From Pseudomonadota bacterium (lineage in GTDB: Bacteria > Myxococcota_A > UBA796 > CAJQPC01): 64,000 bases of DNA. The notes beneath the pieces are model-generated. The model searched no databases. It had not been told where the DNA came from and saw only the letters and a program-made list of their open reading frames with translations. The stretch is from contig JAAESX010000210.1 in assembly GCA_024228935.1 (NCBI GenBank), positions 124,001 through 188,000 on the forward strand, written 5' to 3'. Shown here piece by piece: positions 48,683-59,045 of this stretch (its first letter is position 1; each line of letters begins with the position of its first letter). The position numbers and the translations under genes were made by a program.

Positions 48683-50734
48683 ATGCGTGGATCCCTGCTT
48701 CTCTCTCTCGGCCTCGTCGCGATGGTGGCCTGTACGAAGACCTCCGATGACGGAGAGCTCGTCGACACCGCCATCGAGGACACCGCTCCTCCGCCGAACA
48801 ACGACGCGGACGGCGACGGCATCCTCGACATGCACGACGGCCTGGAAGAGGACGCGGACGGGGACGGCGACCCGAACTACCTGGACGTCGACTCCGACGG
48901 CGACGGCCTGCTCGACGAGCACGAGGCCGGCGACGGCTACCTCGACACCATGCCCTTCGACAGCGACGTCGATGGCATCCCCGACTTCCTGGACCTGGAC
49001 AGCGACAACAACGAGGTGCTCGACGTCGACGAGGCCGGGTCGATGCCGAAGAAGGGCGAGGACACCGACGGCGACGGCACCGAGGACTACCGGGACTTCG
49101 ACAACGACGGCGACGAGATCACCGACCTGTGGGAGATCACCACGCTCGGCTCGCCCGTGGACACCGACGGCGACGGCACTCCCGACTTCATGGACACGGA
49201 CTCGGACAACGATCTGGTCTGCGACATCTGGGAGGGCGGCACCACGGCCTACCGGGACGAGCCCATCGACAGCGACGCGGACGGCATCTACGACTTCCGC
49301 GATGACGACTCGGACAACGATGGCTTCAGCGACACCTCGGAAGCGGGCGTCGGCGGCGGCTGCCCCGAGCCGGCGGACACCGATGGCGACGGCTCGTACG
49401 ACACCCAGGACGAGGACGCCGATGGCGACGGCCTGAGCGACTACGACGAGGTCTACGTCTGGGGCACCGATCCCTACGACGGCGACAGCGACGGCGACGG
49501 CCAGACCGACGGCGCCGAGATCGCCGCGGGGACCGACCCGCTCGACTCGGGCAGCTCGATCGAGGGTGTCTACGTCGAGGTGGAGGAGCGCACGAGCAAG
49601 GAGCACGTCTTCGAGTTCGAGCCCAAGATCCAGTACGGCGACATCGCGTTCATGCTCGACACCACCGGCTCGATGAGCGGCACGGTGTCGGCGACCACCG
49701 ACCGGTTCGGCGAGATCGTCACCGAGCTCGGCAGCACGTTCGAGAACGTCGCGTTCGGCCTGGCCCAGTTCGACGACTACAACTACGGCTCGATGGGCTC
49801 GAGCGCGGACAAGCCGTTCATCCTGCTCCAGCAGATGACGGACTCCGAGTCCTCGATGCAGACGGCCCTGAACAACGTCCAGCTGCACAGCGGGGCCGAC
49901 GGTCAGGAGTCCGACATGGAGGCCCTGTACCAGGCCGCGACCGGCGCTGGGTACGACCAGGACTGTGACGGCACCTACGACGGCTCGGACGACATCCCGC
50001 CGTTCATCGCCGACAGCAGCGACCCCTTCGGCGGCAGCGCCTCGGACAGCTACGACAGCTCGGTCAGCGGCACCGGCACCAAGGGTGGCTTCGGCTTCCG
50101 GGACTACTCGCTGCCCGTCGTCGTGTACGCGACCGACATCTACATGCGTGACCCGGACTACACCGGCTCGATCAGCGGCCTGACGGACACCCCCGGCGGT
50201 TGCCCGATGGACGCCGGCAGCAACGACGTGGTCACCGCGTACGAGGACCTGGGTGGCTACATCATCGGCATCGACGTCGGCAGCTACGGCGCGACGAGCC
50301 CGTACGGCGCCTACACGCAGATGATCGATCTGGCCCAGCGGACGAACTCCTACGCCGACCTGGACGGGGACGGCGAGGTCGACGACGAGCTGGTGTTCGA
50401 GGCCCCCCAGGCCGGCTCCAGCTTCGCGACCGAGCTCAAGGAGAACATCGTCCTGGGTGTCGAGCAGCTGGTCGACTCGGTGAAGTTCACCAAGATCCAC
50501 CTCGAGGTCATCGGCGACGAGTACGGCATGGTCGAGTCGATCGACCCCGAGTACTACGAGGACATCGACTACGAAGGCCTCGACACGCTGGACTACACGC
50601 TCAACTTCCTGGGCACGCAGCCCGCGACGAGCGAGGACCAGCACTTCCTGATGACGCTTCGCATCATCGGCGACGACACCATCCTGCTGGATGAGCTGGA
50701 CATCGTGGTCGTGGTCCCGGGGACCTCGAACTAG
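48683..50734 (+). CDS. Lipoprotein with thrombospondin type-3 calcium repeats and a VWA domain
   Basis: A 683-residue surface lipoprotein. The signal peptide ends MVACTKTSDDG, with the cysteine at residue 17. From about residue 35 to 290 runs a chain of Asp-rich TSP3/calcium repeats (DADGDGILD, DVDSDGDGLLDEHEAGDG, DTDGDGTEDYRD and more). A von Willebrand A domain follows with the MIDAS motif AFMLDTTGSMSG near residue 330 and GLAQFDDYNYG. The C-terminal 100 residues are a beta domain. Calcium-stiffened stalk plus VWA suggests adhesion to a surface or matrix. The mid-protein insert with SDPFGGSASDSYDSSVSG is low complexity. Confidence 0.88.
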   Translation: MRGSLLLSLGLVAMVACTKTSDDGELVDTAIEDTAPPPNNDADGDGILDMHDGLEEDADGDGDPNYLDVDSDGDGLLDEHEAGDGYLDTMPFDSDVDGIPDFLDLDSDNNEVLDVDEAGSMPKKGEDTDGDGTEDYRDFDNDGDEITDLWEITTLGSPVDTDGDGTPDFMDTDSDNDLVCDIWEGGTTAYRDEPIDSDADGIYDFRDDDSDNDGFSDTSEAGVGGGCPEPADTDGDGSYDTQDEDADGDGLSDYDEVYVWGTDPYDGDSDGDGQTDGAEIAAGTDPLDSGSSIEGVYVEVEERTSKEHVFEFEPKIQYGDIAFMLDTTGSMSGTVSATTDRFGEIVTELGSTFENVAFGLAQFDDYNYGSMGSSADKPFILLQQMTDSESSMQTALNNVQLHSGADGQESDMEALYQAATGAGYDQDCDGTYDGSDDIPPFIADSSDPFGGSASDSYDSSVSGTGTKGGFGFRDYSLPVVVYATDIYMRDPDYTGSISGLTDTPGGCPMDAGSNDVVTAYEDLGGYIIGIDVGSYGATSPYGAYTQMIDLAQRTNSYADLDGDGEVDDELVFEAPQAGSSFATELKENIVLGVEQLVDSVKFTKIHLEVIGDEYGMVESIDPEYYEDIDYEGLDTLDYTLNFLGTQPATSEDQHFLMTLRIIGDDTILLDELDIVVVVPGTSN

Positions 50735-50762
50735 CTCGACCTGTCCCCGGTCGGGGCTGGAC

Positions 50763-51686
50763 TCAGCCGCAGTCGGAGACGTCGGGGATCGTCAGGTCCC
50801 CGTAGATCCCGATGGTCCCGTGGTTGTTGCCCGCGTTGAAGAAGTTCCCACCCAGGAACCACCCCATGCCGTCGTGCTCGACGACCGCGTGGAACGTGTC
50901 CGCCGTCAGCGGCAGGTCGGGGATCATCCATCGGTCGTCGCCGCGGTAGCCCATGACTCCGGCGTTGCCGGCGACCCAGGTCTTGTCGCCCACGTACAGG
51001 CCGTTCAGCGGCCCGTTCAGGTACAGCGCGTCCGATTCGGTCCACGACGAGCCCGACCACTCGACGACCGTCGCCGAGGCCGTCCCGCCGACCGCCATGC
51101 CCTCGTGCACTGTGACGAGGCGCTGCTCGTGGGGCAGCTCGGTGAGGTAGCCGTCCTCGTAGATCCAGGTGGCGCCGTCGCCAACGAACAGCGCGGTGCC
51201 GTCAGCGTGCTGGTCGACCTTGAACATCACGGTCGAGGTCAGCTGCTCGTCCCAGTCGGTGCCGTTCCAGCGCCAGATGCCGCCGGTGCCCGAGGCGGGG
51301 TCACCGCCGACCGTCCAGACGTTCTCGTCCTCGACGTCGATGCCGTACAGCGTCATCTCGGTGGGCACGTCCCGCCGCTCGCCCGAGGAGTGCACGACCG
51401 TGCCTTGCTCGCCGACCATCCAGTACGAGCCACCCGGGGTGCCGTCGATCCACCACAGCGTGGTGTCTGAGACGTTGTGCTCGACGCACAGGTCGGTGCC
51501 GTTCCAGGTGAGCAGGTCGCCGTGACCGCCCCCGAGCTCGCCCCCGACCATGCGCAGGAGCTCGCCGTCGGACCAGCCCGACAACAGCATCGCGTCGCCC
51601 AGGTCGGTTCCGGCGACGCCCCAGGGCTCGGTGAGCCCGGAGTCGGGGTTGTCCTTGGTGCAGGAGAGGAGAAGAAGGAGAGTCAC
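50763..51686 (-). CDS. Lipoprotein with propeller-like repeats
   Basis: A 307-residue lipoprotein starting (GTG) with VTLLLLLSCTKDNPDSG, cysteine at residue 9. The mature part contains repeated Trp-centred beta units (LTWNGTDLCVEH, TPGGSYWMVGEQGTVVHSSG, GGIWRWNGTDWDEQ, VVEWSGSSWTE), like BNR/Kelch-type propeller blades. The GTG lies in a 4-bp overlap with the stop of the cytochrome gene, so it is made with it. It is the last gene of the operon running from 55575. Function unknown. Confidence 0.75.
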   Translation of the reverse strand: MTLLLLLSCTKDNPDSGLTEPWGVAGTDLGDAMLLSGWSDGELLRMVGGELGGGHGDLLTWNGTDLCVEHNVSDTTLWWIDGTPGGSYWMVGEQGTVVHSSGERRDVPTEMTLYGIDVEDENVWTVGGDPASGTGGIWRWNGTDWDEQLTSTVMFKVDQHADGTALFVGDGATWIYEDGYLTELPHEQRLVTVHEGMAVGGTASATVVEWSGSSWTESDALYLNGPLNGLYVGDKTWVAGNAGVMGYRGDDRWMIPDLPLTADTFHAVVEHDGMGWFLGGNFFNAGNNHGTIGIYGDLTIPDVSDCG

Positions 51687-53617
51687 TCGACCTCCACGGC
51701 CAGTGCGCGCTCGATGACGTCGGTCGCCAGCGGGCCGGTGTTGGGGTGCACGAAGTCGGACACCTGGTCTCCGTCCTCGTCGAGGAACTGCAGCGCGTCG
51801 ACCTCGCCGCCCGGGTGCTCGAGCATGAACTCGCCCGTGCCGTAGCCGTAGACACCCTTCACGCGCCTCCACTCGGCGTCGGTGCCGTCGGTTCGGTGAC
51901 ACGTCGAGCAGCTGCGCGGGGTCCTGCTGGCCGTGTGCTGGAAGAACGGGGACCAGCCGGTGATGTCCGTGTAGTCCTCGTTCTCGCGGAACAGCCCCTC
52001 GAAGATGGGCTCGCCGTCCTCGTCCTTGACCGTCATCTGGGCCTGTTGGCTGCTGTTGCAGGACTGGGCGCGGCCGTCGTCGCTCTGGCACAGCAGCACG
52101 TGCTCGAGCGAGTACCACTCCCGCGAGCCGGTCGTGAAGCCAGGCGTCTTCTCGCCGGTCTGGTAGTCGATCTGGTCCAGGCGCAGGTCCATCGTGACGT
52201 GGCAGCCCAGGCACTGGAGCTGCCAGCTGTTGTGGCACGTGTCGCAGGTCAGGCTGTCGGTGTGCGACCAGTCCTCGTCGCTCACACCCATCGCCGCGTG
52301 CATCTTCGAGGTCTCGCCGCGCTCGTCGAGCACCTGCGCGACCTGCGTGACGACGTGCTCCTGGTGGTCGACCGAGCCCGTCAAGGACACCTGACCATCG
52401 TCGTTCAGGCCCAGCTGGACGAGCTCGTAGCCGCTGCCGGTCCAGAACTTCCCGTCGGCGTCGGGCGAGACCGGCTCGCGCACGGTGCCGTGGCAGTCCT
52501 CGCAGATGAGGGTCTGCTGGGTCTTGCTGGTGGCGTGGATCGGGCCGCCGCCGTGGACCTCGGGGCCGACGTGGCAGTCGCCACACACCATGCCCGCCTC
52601 GTGGTGGAGGTCCGGCGGGGTCTCGTCGTACGAGTTCGTGGTGTCCTCGTCGAACAGGTAGTACCCGGCGGTGTGGCCGTAGACGTTCTCCTGCCACGTG
52701 TCCGCGTTCGGCGGCGTGTCCGAGAAGCCGCCCTCGCGGATGCCTTGGAAGTTCAGGCCGATACGCCCGCCCTGGAAGTGGCAGGTCGCGCACTGCTCGG
52801 TCGGGATCTCGGTCGTGAGCTCGTGCCGGCGCGGGTAGACCGGGTGGCTCTTCGGCATCGCCGCGTCGTCGCCCTGGTAGACGCCGTCCTCGGCGTAGAC
52901 CATGTGGCAGCTGCTGCAGCCCGTCGAGCGGTACAGCGCCTTGCTGTTGTTCTTGGGGTACCCGGCCGCGTGGCAGGTGTTGCAGTTCTTGGCCAGGTAG
53001 TGGTCGTAGGCGACGCGCTCGAGGTCGGTGATGTCGCCGGCCTCGGCTGCGGCGATGGCGTCGTCGATCTCCTCGCCCGTTGGCGGTCGGAGTACCGTCA
53101 GCGACTCGACCGTGCCCTCTTCGCCGGTGTAGTCCGGGTCGATCACGTCCATCGAGCCGTAGATCGGCGTCCTGTCCTGCAGGCCCGCGTACATCCGCGT
53201 CGGCATGTAGTGGCCGGCGTTCGTGGTCATCACCGAGCCGGCCATCGCCTTGACCTCGTCCGGGTGACAGTCTCCGCAGGTCTCGCCGGCGACACGGATG
53301 TCTCCGGGGTTGATGAACTTCAGGTAGTCGGGGTCGAGCTGATCGAGGAGGTCCGGCGGGAAGTCCTTGATGAAGCCGTCGGGCGCGGTCGGCAGGTCCC
53401 CGCGCAGCTCGGCCCAGTTGGCGGGCACCGGGACGTGGGCGTCCTCGAGCTCGAGGGCCTCTTCGTCGCCGCCGTGGCAGTCCGTGCACTCGTTGGGCGC
53501 GAACTCGGGATGCACCTGCTCGATGCCTTCGTGGCAGCTGATGCAGGCGTCGCCTTCGCCGTTCCACGTCTTGCACTTGCAGGACGTCATGACGAGCAGG
53601 AGTCCCAGGGCGGTCAT
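51683..53617 (-). CDS. Undecahaem c-type cytochrome, lipoprotein
   Basis: A 644-residue exported cytochrome with eleven CxxCH haem-binding motifs: CISCH, CTDCH, CGDCH, CNTCH, CSSCH, CATCH, CGDCH, CEDCH, CDTCH, CLGCH and CSTCH. The signal MTALGLLLVMTSCKCK contains a lipobox, so the protein is probably anchored to a membrane, possibly the outer one. Spacing between haems is irregular, and additional His residues (YMPTRMY, HHEAGMVCGD) could be distal ligands. Such proteins carry electrons between inner membrane, periplasm and outside acceptors or act as multihaem oxidoreductases. No porin or inner-membrane quinol oxidase is in the window. It overlaps both neighbours by 4 bp. Confidence 0.9.
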   Translation of the reverse strand: MTALGLLLVMTSCKCKTWNGEGDACISCHEGIEQVHPEFAPNECTDCHGGDEEALELEDAHVPVPANWAELRGDLPTAPDGFIKDFPPDLLDQLDPDYLKFINPGDIRVAGETCGDCHPDEVKAMAGSVMTTNAGHYMPTRMYAGLQDRTPIYGSMDVIDPDYTGEEGTVESLTVLRPPTGEEIDDAIAAAEAGDITDLERVAYDHYLAKNCNTCHAAGYPKNNSKALYRSTGCSSCHMVYAEDGVYQGDDAAMPKSHPVYPRRHELTTEIPTEQCATCHFQGGRIGLNFQGIREGGFSDTPPNADTWQENVYGHTAGYYLFDEDTTNSYDETPPDLHHEAGMVCGDCHVGPEVHGGGPIHATSKTQQTLICEDCHGTVREPVSPDADGKFWTGSGYELVQLGLNDDGQVSLTGSVDHQEHVVTQVAQVLDERGETSKMHAAMGVSDEDWSHTDSLTCDTCHNSWQLQCLGCHVTMDLRLDQIDYQTGEKTPGFTTGSREWYSLEHVLLCQSDDGRAQSCNSSQQAQMTVKDEDGEPIFEGLFRENEDYTDITGWSPFFQHTASRTPRSCSTCHRTDGTDAEWRRVKGVYGYGTGEFMLEHPGGEVDALQFLDEDGDQVSDFVHPNTGPLATDVIERALAVEVE

Positions 53618-54063
53618 TCGGCGCTGATCTCCACCAGGAGTGTGGCCTCGGCGGAGTCGCCGTAGAAGTCGGTGCCGACGACGTACATCTCGACCTCCTG
53701 TCCATGCAGCGAGACGAGCGCGTCGACGTCGTTGTAGACGGACGAGTCGAACCCGACGACCAGGTCCCAGACCAGGCCGGTCTCGTCGTCCTGGCAGTAG
53801 AGGACTGCGGTGTCGTTCACGAAGCTCGCCGAGACCTCGCCGTCGATGCGGGTCTCGAGCAGCACCTCGAAGGGTGCGTTCGGCTGTTCGTCCGTTCCGC
53901 AGAACAGGTCGGTCGTCGACGCCCGGATGGGCACGCCGAAGCCGCCTTGGGGCGCGGTGGTCATGGTGACGACCTCGCCTTCGACGTAGGGGATGAAGTC
54001 CCCGGCGACGCCGTAGCCGATGGTCAGGGTGGGCTCGGCACAGGCCAACAGCGCGAGGATCAT
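53614..54063 (-). CDS. Small lipoprotein upstream of the cytochrome
   Basis: A 149-residue lipoprotein starting MILALLACAEPTLTIG; the acylated cysteine is already at residue 8. An in-frame TAG lies five codons upstream of the ATG, so a longer signal peptide is impossible. The mature part is a beta-rich domain with two cysteines (DLFCGTDEQ, AVLYCQDDE), probably disulfide-linked. No family recognised. Its stop overlaps the cytochrome start by 4 bp, making a partner or assembly role likely. Confidence 0.75.
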   Translation of the reverse strand: MILALLACAEPTLTIGYGVAGDFIPYVEGEVVTMTTAPQGGFGVPIRASTTDLFCGTDEQPNAPFEVLLETRIDGEVSASFVNDTAVLYCQDDETGLVWDLVVGFDSSVYNDVDALVSLHGQEVEMYVVGTDFYGDSAEATLLVEISAE

Positions 54064-54089
54064 GGGTCCGTCCTGCTACTGCGCGAGGG

Positions 54090-55142
54090 TCACAGTGCGA
54101 ACATCACGTATTTCATCACCTTGATGACGTCCTCATTGTCATTTGCCACAAGTCGGAAGGACGAGAAGACGACGCGTCCACCCCCTCCGTTGAAGCTGAC
54201 GAGGAGAGGGCTGCCCGCCTGGTAGTTCACGACGCCCGCCTCTCGGTACTCGACGTCGGCGGTCAGGTGCACGCTGGTGGTCCCGCCGACCGCGACGATG
54301 GGCGGCCACACGGGCAGGTCGTAGGTGATGGGGACGTACTGGTCCTCGTCCTCCATGAACTGGGCGAGCGCGTAGTTGCTGATGGCGGCGTTGACCTGCT
54401 GGGTCGCGCCCAGCTGGGCGGCATCGGGCTTGGTGTCCGCACCCAGGAAGTCGATGCGGTCCGGCCAGACCTGGGTCACCACGTCGTAGGACCAGTCCGA
54501 AGCGTAGACGTGACCGCCGTTCTCGACGAACTCACGGATGTTCGTGTGCACCTGGGCCACGTCGACGCCGTCGCTCTCGGCCGTGTAGATGACGTCGGCC
54601 TCGAGGATGCCGCCGTTGAAGAAGATGAGGTCGTACTCCGCCATCTCCTCGGGGTTCAGCAGGAACGAGGAGAGCACGCCCTCGTCGAGCCCGTCGATGA
54701 TGTCGTACGTGGTCACGCCCATGTGGTCGAGGACGCGGTCGAAGTCGTCGTAGTTGCCGCTGACGACGGCGATGTCGAGCGTGCTCGGGTCGAGGCAGGC
54801 CGGCTCGTCGAGCTTGACGACCTTGCCGCTGCGGACCTCGACCTGGTGCTCCTCGACGACCGAGGTGCCCTTCTGGATGCGGATGTCGTGGACCGAGCCG
54901 GTCGGGAGCTCGCGGAGCGCCCAGTACCCGCTCTCGTCCGTGGTCGTGGTCTTCACGTCGATGAGCCAGCCGTCGGCGTCGTACAGGTTCGCGTAGACGG
55001 TCGCGCCCTCGAGCCACGTGTACCCGGTGGGGTCACAGACCCGGCCCGAGACGTCGCCGACGCCCTCGATGACGGGCTCGACGTCGTTGGTGCGGTGGAG
55101 GGTGGACTCCGGGGCGCATGCGAGCGCGAAAAGAAGGGTCAT
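54090..55142 (-). CDS. Lipoprotein with carboxypeptidase-regulatory-like and ThuA/GATase-like domains
   Basis: A 350-residue lipoprotein starting MTLLFALACAPESTLH, cysteine at residue 9. Residues about 28-115 form a carboxypeptidase-regulatory-like beta domain (GRVCDPTGYTWLEGATVYAN, TTTTDESGYWALRELPTGS). The rest is an alpha/beta domain with strands LDIAVVSGNYDDFDRVLDHM, YDLIFFNGGILEADV and FVENGGHVYASDWSYDVV, like ThuA or class-I glutamine-amidotransferase-like folds, without a clear catalytic cysteine. It lies 26 bp upstream of the small lipoprotein gene and 4 bp after the next one. Confidence 0.72.
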   Translation of the reverse strand: MTLLFALACAPESTLHRTNDVEPVIEGVGDVSGRVCDPTGYTWLEGATVYANLYDADGWLIDVKTTTTDESGYWALRELPTGSVHDIRIQKGTSVVEEHQVEVRSGKVVKLDEPACLDPSTLDIAVVSGNYDDFDRVLDHMGVTTYDIIDGLDEGVLSSFLLNPEEMAEYDLIFFNGGILEADVIYTAESDGVDVAQVHTNIREFVENGGHVYASDWSYDVVTQVWPDRIDFLGADTKPDAAQLGATQQVNAAISNYALAQFMEDEDQYVPITYDLPVWPPIVAVGGTTSVHLTADVEYREAGVVNYQAGSPLLVSFNGGGGRVVFSSFRLVANDNEDVIKVMKYVMFAL

Positions 55143-55146
55143 CCCA

Positions 55147-55575
55147 TCACTCCGTCAGGTCGAACTTGAAGTATTCGTCGGGGGCCGCTTCGGGGTAGAC
55201 GGACTCGTTGTTCGAGTTGTCGACGGCCTTGAAGTAGTAGTGCATGCCGGCGCTGCCGAGCGACGTGGTCGCGATCTTGCCGCGGTACATGTCGTCGCCT
55301 GCATCGGGAGCCAGGATCATCCCGGTGCTCTCGAAGTCCGGGCTCGTCTGCCGGCGGAAGTACAGCTGGCCGATCAGCACGGCGCCGTCCTCGTCGAGGA
55401 TCAAGGCCTCGATGATCACGTCGTCGTCGACCCACTGGGGGCTCTCGATTCCGTCGTGCGCGATGATCGGACCGTCGATGTCGGCGGTGATGCCGGTCTC
55501 ATCGGTGGTCAGATCGATGTTCTGTTGGACGTCGTCCGGGGACGCGCAAGCCAACACTCCGAACCACATGCTCAT
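55147..55575 (-). CDS. Small lipoprotein, first gene of the cytochrome operon
   Basis: A 142-residue lipoprotein starting MSMWFGVLACASPDD with the cysteine at residue 10. The mature domain is a single beta-sandwich-like unit (VIIEALILDEDGAVLIGQLY, YFKAVDNSNNESVYPE), resembling fibronectin-III or Ig-like modules. TATACT lies 41 nt upstream and a CCCAGG/CCTGGG hairpin sits in the leader. Five genes (55575 to 50763) run in the same direction with small gaps or 4-bp overlaps. Confidence 0.72.
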   Translation of the reverse strand: MSMWFGVLACASPDDVQQNIDLTTDETGITADIDGPIIAHDGIESPQWVDDDVIIEALILDEDGAVLIGQLYFRRQTSPDFESTGMILAPDAGDDMYRGKIATTSLGSAGMHYYFKAVDNSNNESVYPEAAPDEYFKFDLTE

Positions 55576-55588
55576 CCGGTCTCCGGCG

Positions 55589-55622
55589 CCCAGGTAGAGG
55601 CCTGGGGGTGCGCGGGAGTATA
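55589..55622 (-). promoter_or_regulatory. Promoter and leader hairpin of the lipoprotein/cytochrome operon
   Basis: On the minus strand TATACT (55617-55622) is the closest match to a consensus -10 hexamer in the window, 41 nt before the ATG at 55575. Between them lies a 6-bp hairpin, CCCAGG (55589-55594) and CCTGGG (55601-55606), which may fold in the mRNA leader. Confidence 0.4.
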
Positions 55623-55676
55623 CCCGCGACTTCCCCTACGTCGCAGGCTCGGGAGCCGTGACACCGCGAGGTTCGG

Positions 55677-57974
<2,298 letters not shown>

Positions 57975-58328
57975 TCAGGCCTCCTCGTAGGTGCACTGGA
58001 GTGGGTAGTCGTTCTGCTTTGCGAGCTCGACGACCTTGCGGGTCTTCGTCTCGGCGACTTCCTTCGTGTAGACACCGGCCACGCCGAGGCCAGCCTTGTG
58101 GATGGCGAGCATGATTCGCGTCGCCTCGGCCTCGTCCCGCCGGAAGATGCCCTGAAGGATCCACACCACGAACTCCATCGTCGTGTAGTGGTCGTTGTGC
58201 AGGAGCACCTTGTACATCTTGGGCTTCTTGACCTTGGGCCGTTCCTTGACCTGCGTGTTCCCCTTGCGCGCGGGGGCCTTGTCGCGGTCGCCGGCGGCGC
58301 GGATGACGTCACGGATTACCGGGTCCAT
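57975..58328 (-). CDS. clpS: Clp protease adaptor protein ClpS
   Basis: A 117-residue adaptor that delivers N-degron substrates to ClpA. The conserved core reads MYKVLLHNDHYTTMEFVVWI, with the Asn-Asp pair and Met that line the N-end residue pocket, then HKAGLGVAGVYTKEVAETK. The N-terminal extension of about 35 basic residues is longer than in E. coli ClpS (106 residues). The ATG at 58328 is 20 bp from the divergent nth start, and GGAGG lies upstream. Confidence 0.95.
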   Translation of the reverse strand: MDPVIRDVIRAAGDRDKAPARKGNTQVKERPKVKKPKMYKVLLHNDHYTTMEFVVWILQGIFRRDEAEATRIMLAIHKAGLGVAGVYTKEVAETKTRKVVELAKQNDYPLQCTYEEA

Positions 58329-58348
58329 GTTCTGGGAGCCTCCAAGGC

Positions 58349-59020
58349 ATGAAGCGTAGCGACAAGGCTGTACGGATCGGGCAGATCCTCGACGGTCTCT
58401 ATCCGGAACAGCCGGTTCCGCTCGACCACACCGATGCGTTCACGTTGTTGGTCGCCGTCTTGCTCTCGGCTCAGACCACCGACAAGAAGGTGAACGAGGT
58501 GACGCCGGCCCTGTTCGCCGACGGCCCGACCCCGGCGCGCATGGCAGCCCTGGACGTCGACGAGATCCTGCGGCATATCCGGCAGCTCGGCCTGGCACCC
58601 ACCAAGGCGAAGAACGTGAAGCGGCTCTCCGAGCTGTTGATCGAGCGCCACGGGGGCCGGGTCCCCAAGGACATGGCTGCGCTCGAGGACCTGCCCGGAG
58701 TCGGTCACAAGACGGCGAGCGTGGTGGTCGCCCAGGCGTTCGGCGTCCCGGCGTTCCCGGTCGACACGCACATCCATCGGCTGGCGACGCGCTGGGGCCT
58801 GACCTCGGGCCGGAACGTCAAGACGACCGAGAAGGACCTGAAGGCCCTGTTCCCGCGCCAGCACTGGAACGCGCTCCACCTGCAGATCATCTTCTTCGGC
58901 CGGGAGCACTGCCCGGCGCTGTACCACGACCTCTCCGCGTGCCCGATCTGCGCGTGGGCTTCGACGAAGAAGCGCCAGGACGAAGAGCGTCGACTGAACG
59001 CGTCGCGCCGGAAGCGATAG
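58349..59020 (+). CDS. nth: Endonuclease III (DNA glycosylase/AP lyase)
   Basis: A 223-residue base-excision-repair enzyme. It has VLLSAQTTDKKVNEVTPALF, the helix-hairpin-helix with catalytic Lys in LPGVGHKTASVVV, and the catalytic Asp in FPVDTHIHRLATRWGL. The C-terminal iron-sulfur loop is altered: instead of four cysteines (C-x6-C-x2-C-x5-C) only three are seen, in HCPALYHDLSACPIC, with Ala-Trp where the fourth would follow. The cluster may be incomplete or absent, as in some MutY/Nth relatives. Start ATG at 58349; divergent from clpS. Confidence 0.92.
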   Translation: MKRSDKAVRIGQILDGLYPEQPVPLDHTDAFTLLVAVLLSAQTTDKKVNEVTPALFADGPTPARMAALDVDEILRHIRQLGLAPTKAKNVKRLSELLIERHGGRVPKDMAALEDLPGVGHKTASVVVAQAFGVPAFPVDTHIHRLATRWGLTSGRNVKTTEKDLKALFPRQHWNALHLQIIFFGREHCPALYHDLSACPICAWASTKKRQDEERRLNASRRKR

Positions 59021-59023
59021 GCT
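59018..59023 (+). promoter_or_regulatory. Putative -10 element of the fabH gene (TAGGCT)
   Basis: TAGGCT overlaps the nth stop codon and ends 22 nt before the ATG at 59046, the same distance as at 12824, 43370 and 48655. Confidence 0.4.
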
Positions 59024-59045
59024 CCCCGCGACAGAGGCACGCCCG

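Noticed and set aside
47171..50644. A 1157-codon open frame antisense to the M20 peptidase and TSP3/VWA genes
   Set aside because: Composition is dominated by Val/Asp/Arg/Gly repeats mirroring the Asp-rich coding strand, with no domain, start site or signal; it is a shadow.
50745..50756. CCCCG/CGGGG inverted repeat between the convergent genes ending at 50734 and 50763
   Set aside because: The stem is only 4-5 bp with a 2-4 nt loop and no T-run; in such GC-rich DNA it is expected by chance, so it is not called as a terminator.
51746..53665. A 639-codon + strand open frame opposite the cytochrome gene
   Set aside because: The opposite strand has eleven CxxCH motifs and coupled neighbours; this frame has no recognisable feature.
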